A DNA stretch of 64,000 nucleotides from contig NZ_JBHLXE010000084.1 in NCBI RefSeq assembly GCF_042432445.1, positions 18,737 through 82,736 on the forward strand, written 5' to 3'. Of this stretch, positions 63,760-64,000 are shown piece after piece (the first letter of the stretch is position 1; each line of letters opens with the position of its first letter). Below the pieces are notes generated by a model. The model worked only from the letters and a program-made list of their open reading frames with translations, searched no databases and had not been told where the DNA came from. This DNA comes from Thorsellia kenyensis (GTDB lineage Bacteria > Pseudomonadota > Gammaproteobacteria > Enterobacterales > Thorselliaceae). The position numbers and the translations under genes are program-made.

Positions 63760-63970
63760 GATTCACCTAACTGTTACTAGATTTATTCATAGTGTAAGGC
63801 TGAGTCACATATCGTACCAATAAACACAGTTAAACCAAATTTTCCTTCTGGGTCCAATTCTTTTTGTATTTTTCTCAATATGATTAATACCAATTGGCAT
63901 ATCGGTATCATTGATAAAATATTCTACCGTTGGGTCATTTGTAAGTACTTAAGGTCATAAATTAATCAAT
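63760..63970 (-). pseudogene. IS66-like transposase relic
   Basis: Minus strand reads NDPTVEYFINDTDMPIGINHIEKNTKR followed by IGPRRKIWFNC before a stop. It parallels the C-terminal IS66 transposase block (..D..IPIDNN.IER..RP..IGRKNWLF). The rest of the protein is absent inside the window and the frame is broken. Only about 45 residues support the call. Confidence 0.5.
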
Positions 63971-64000
63971 TTGGGTTTATTTAGCTGTACAACCATATAA

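Overview
The window is AT-rich gammaproteobacterial chromosome. The proteins read like enterobacterial ones: SrmB, TrmN6, PssA, LepA/LepB/Rnc/Era, RelA, H-NS, AmiD, EpmC, TrpE, GrxD and LpoB/ThiK all align closely with their E. coli namesakes, and several E. coli neighbour pairs are kept (srmB with trmN6, tapT with pssA, lepA-lepB-rnc-era, lpoB-thiK, lolCDE). Low GC, many short decayed mobile elements and the enteric gene set fit a host-associated relative of Enterobacterales; the order Orbales (Gilliamella, Orbus, Frischella) is the best guess, but that is inference.

Layout. 1-2634 is leuS, its 3' end lying outside the window. 3085-4785 holds relics of a group II intron and an IS110-family element. 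5010-8436 is the lipoprotein-export operon lolC-lolD-lolE plus a tiny basic ORF. 8437-10600 is mostly a decayed ISAs1-family transposase. 10604-11575 is a DUF3829 lipoprotein. 12375-17871 is a leftward block: uvrC, a DMT transporter, thiK, an LpoB-like lipoprotein and a riboflavin-synthase paralogue that has lost its catalytic residues. 18475-23832 is lepA-lepB-rnc-era-amiD. srmB and trmN6 diverge from 25.4 kb. tapT, pssA, lipA, fluC, a cold-shock-domain fusion, a DUF945 protein and two tandem DUF975 membrane proteins follow to 34.8 kb. 34.8-37.9 kb is a decayed zone with one small membrane-anchored protein and an IstB relic. 37887-40306 is an iron-type ABC permease and ATPase without a binding protein. 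epmC and a second DUF945 protein follow.

44393-50136 is a three-gene surface O-acetylation locus: an MBOAT acyltransferase, a large membrane-anchored DUF459/SGNH protein with a long acidic N-terminus, and an Ape1/PacB-like SGNH lipoprotein. 50911-54353 is a leftward trpE-trpG-(tautomerase-like)-trpD operon behind a textbook promoter carrying a TrpR operator and no room for an attenuator.

55.3-59.1 kb is an island flanked by two diverged direct copies of a 150-bp sequence. It holds the decayed tail of a Tae4-like type VI amidase effector whose stop codon overlaps the start of an intact Tai4-like immunity gene, and a Sel1-repeat/DUF6396 protein on the other strand. relA, grxD and hns follow, hns with a perfect 36-bp palindrome just upstream, and an IS66-like relic closes the window. 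No tRNA, rRNA or CRISPR array was seen.

The most novel-looking items are the O-acetylation locus, the orphan type VI immunity island, the catalytically dead riboflavin synthase paralogue in the lpoB-thiK operon, and the Pro1-less tautomerase inside the trp operon.
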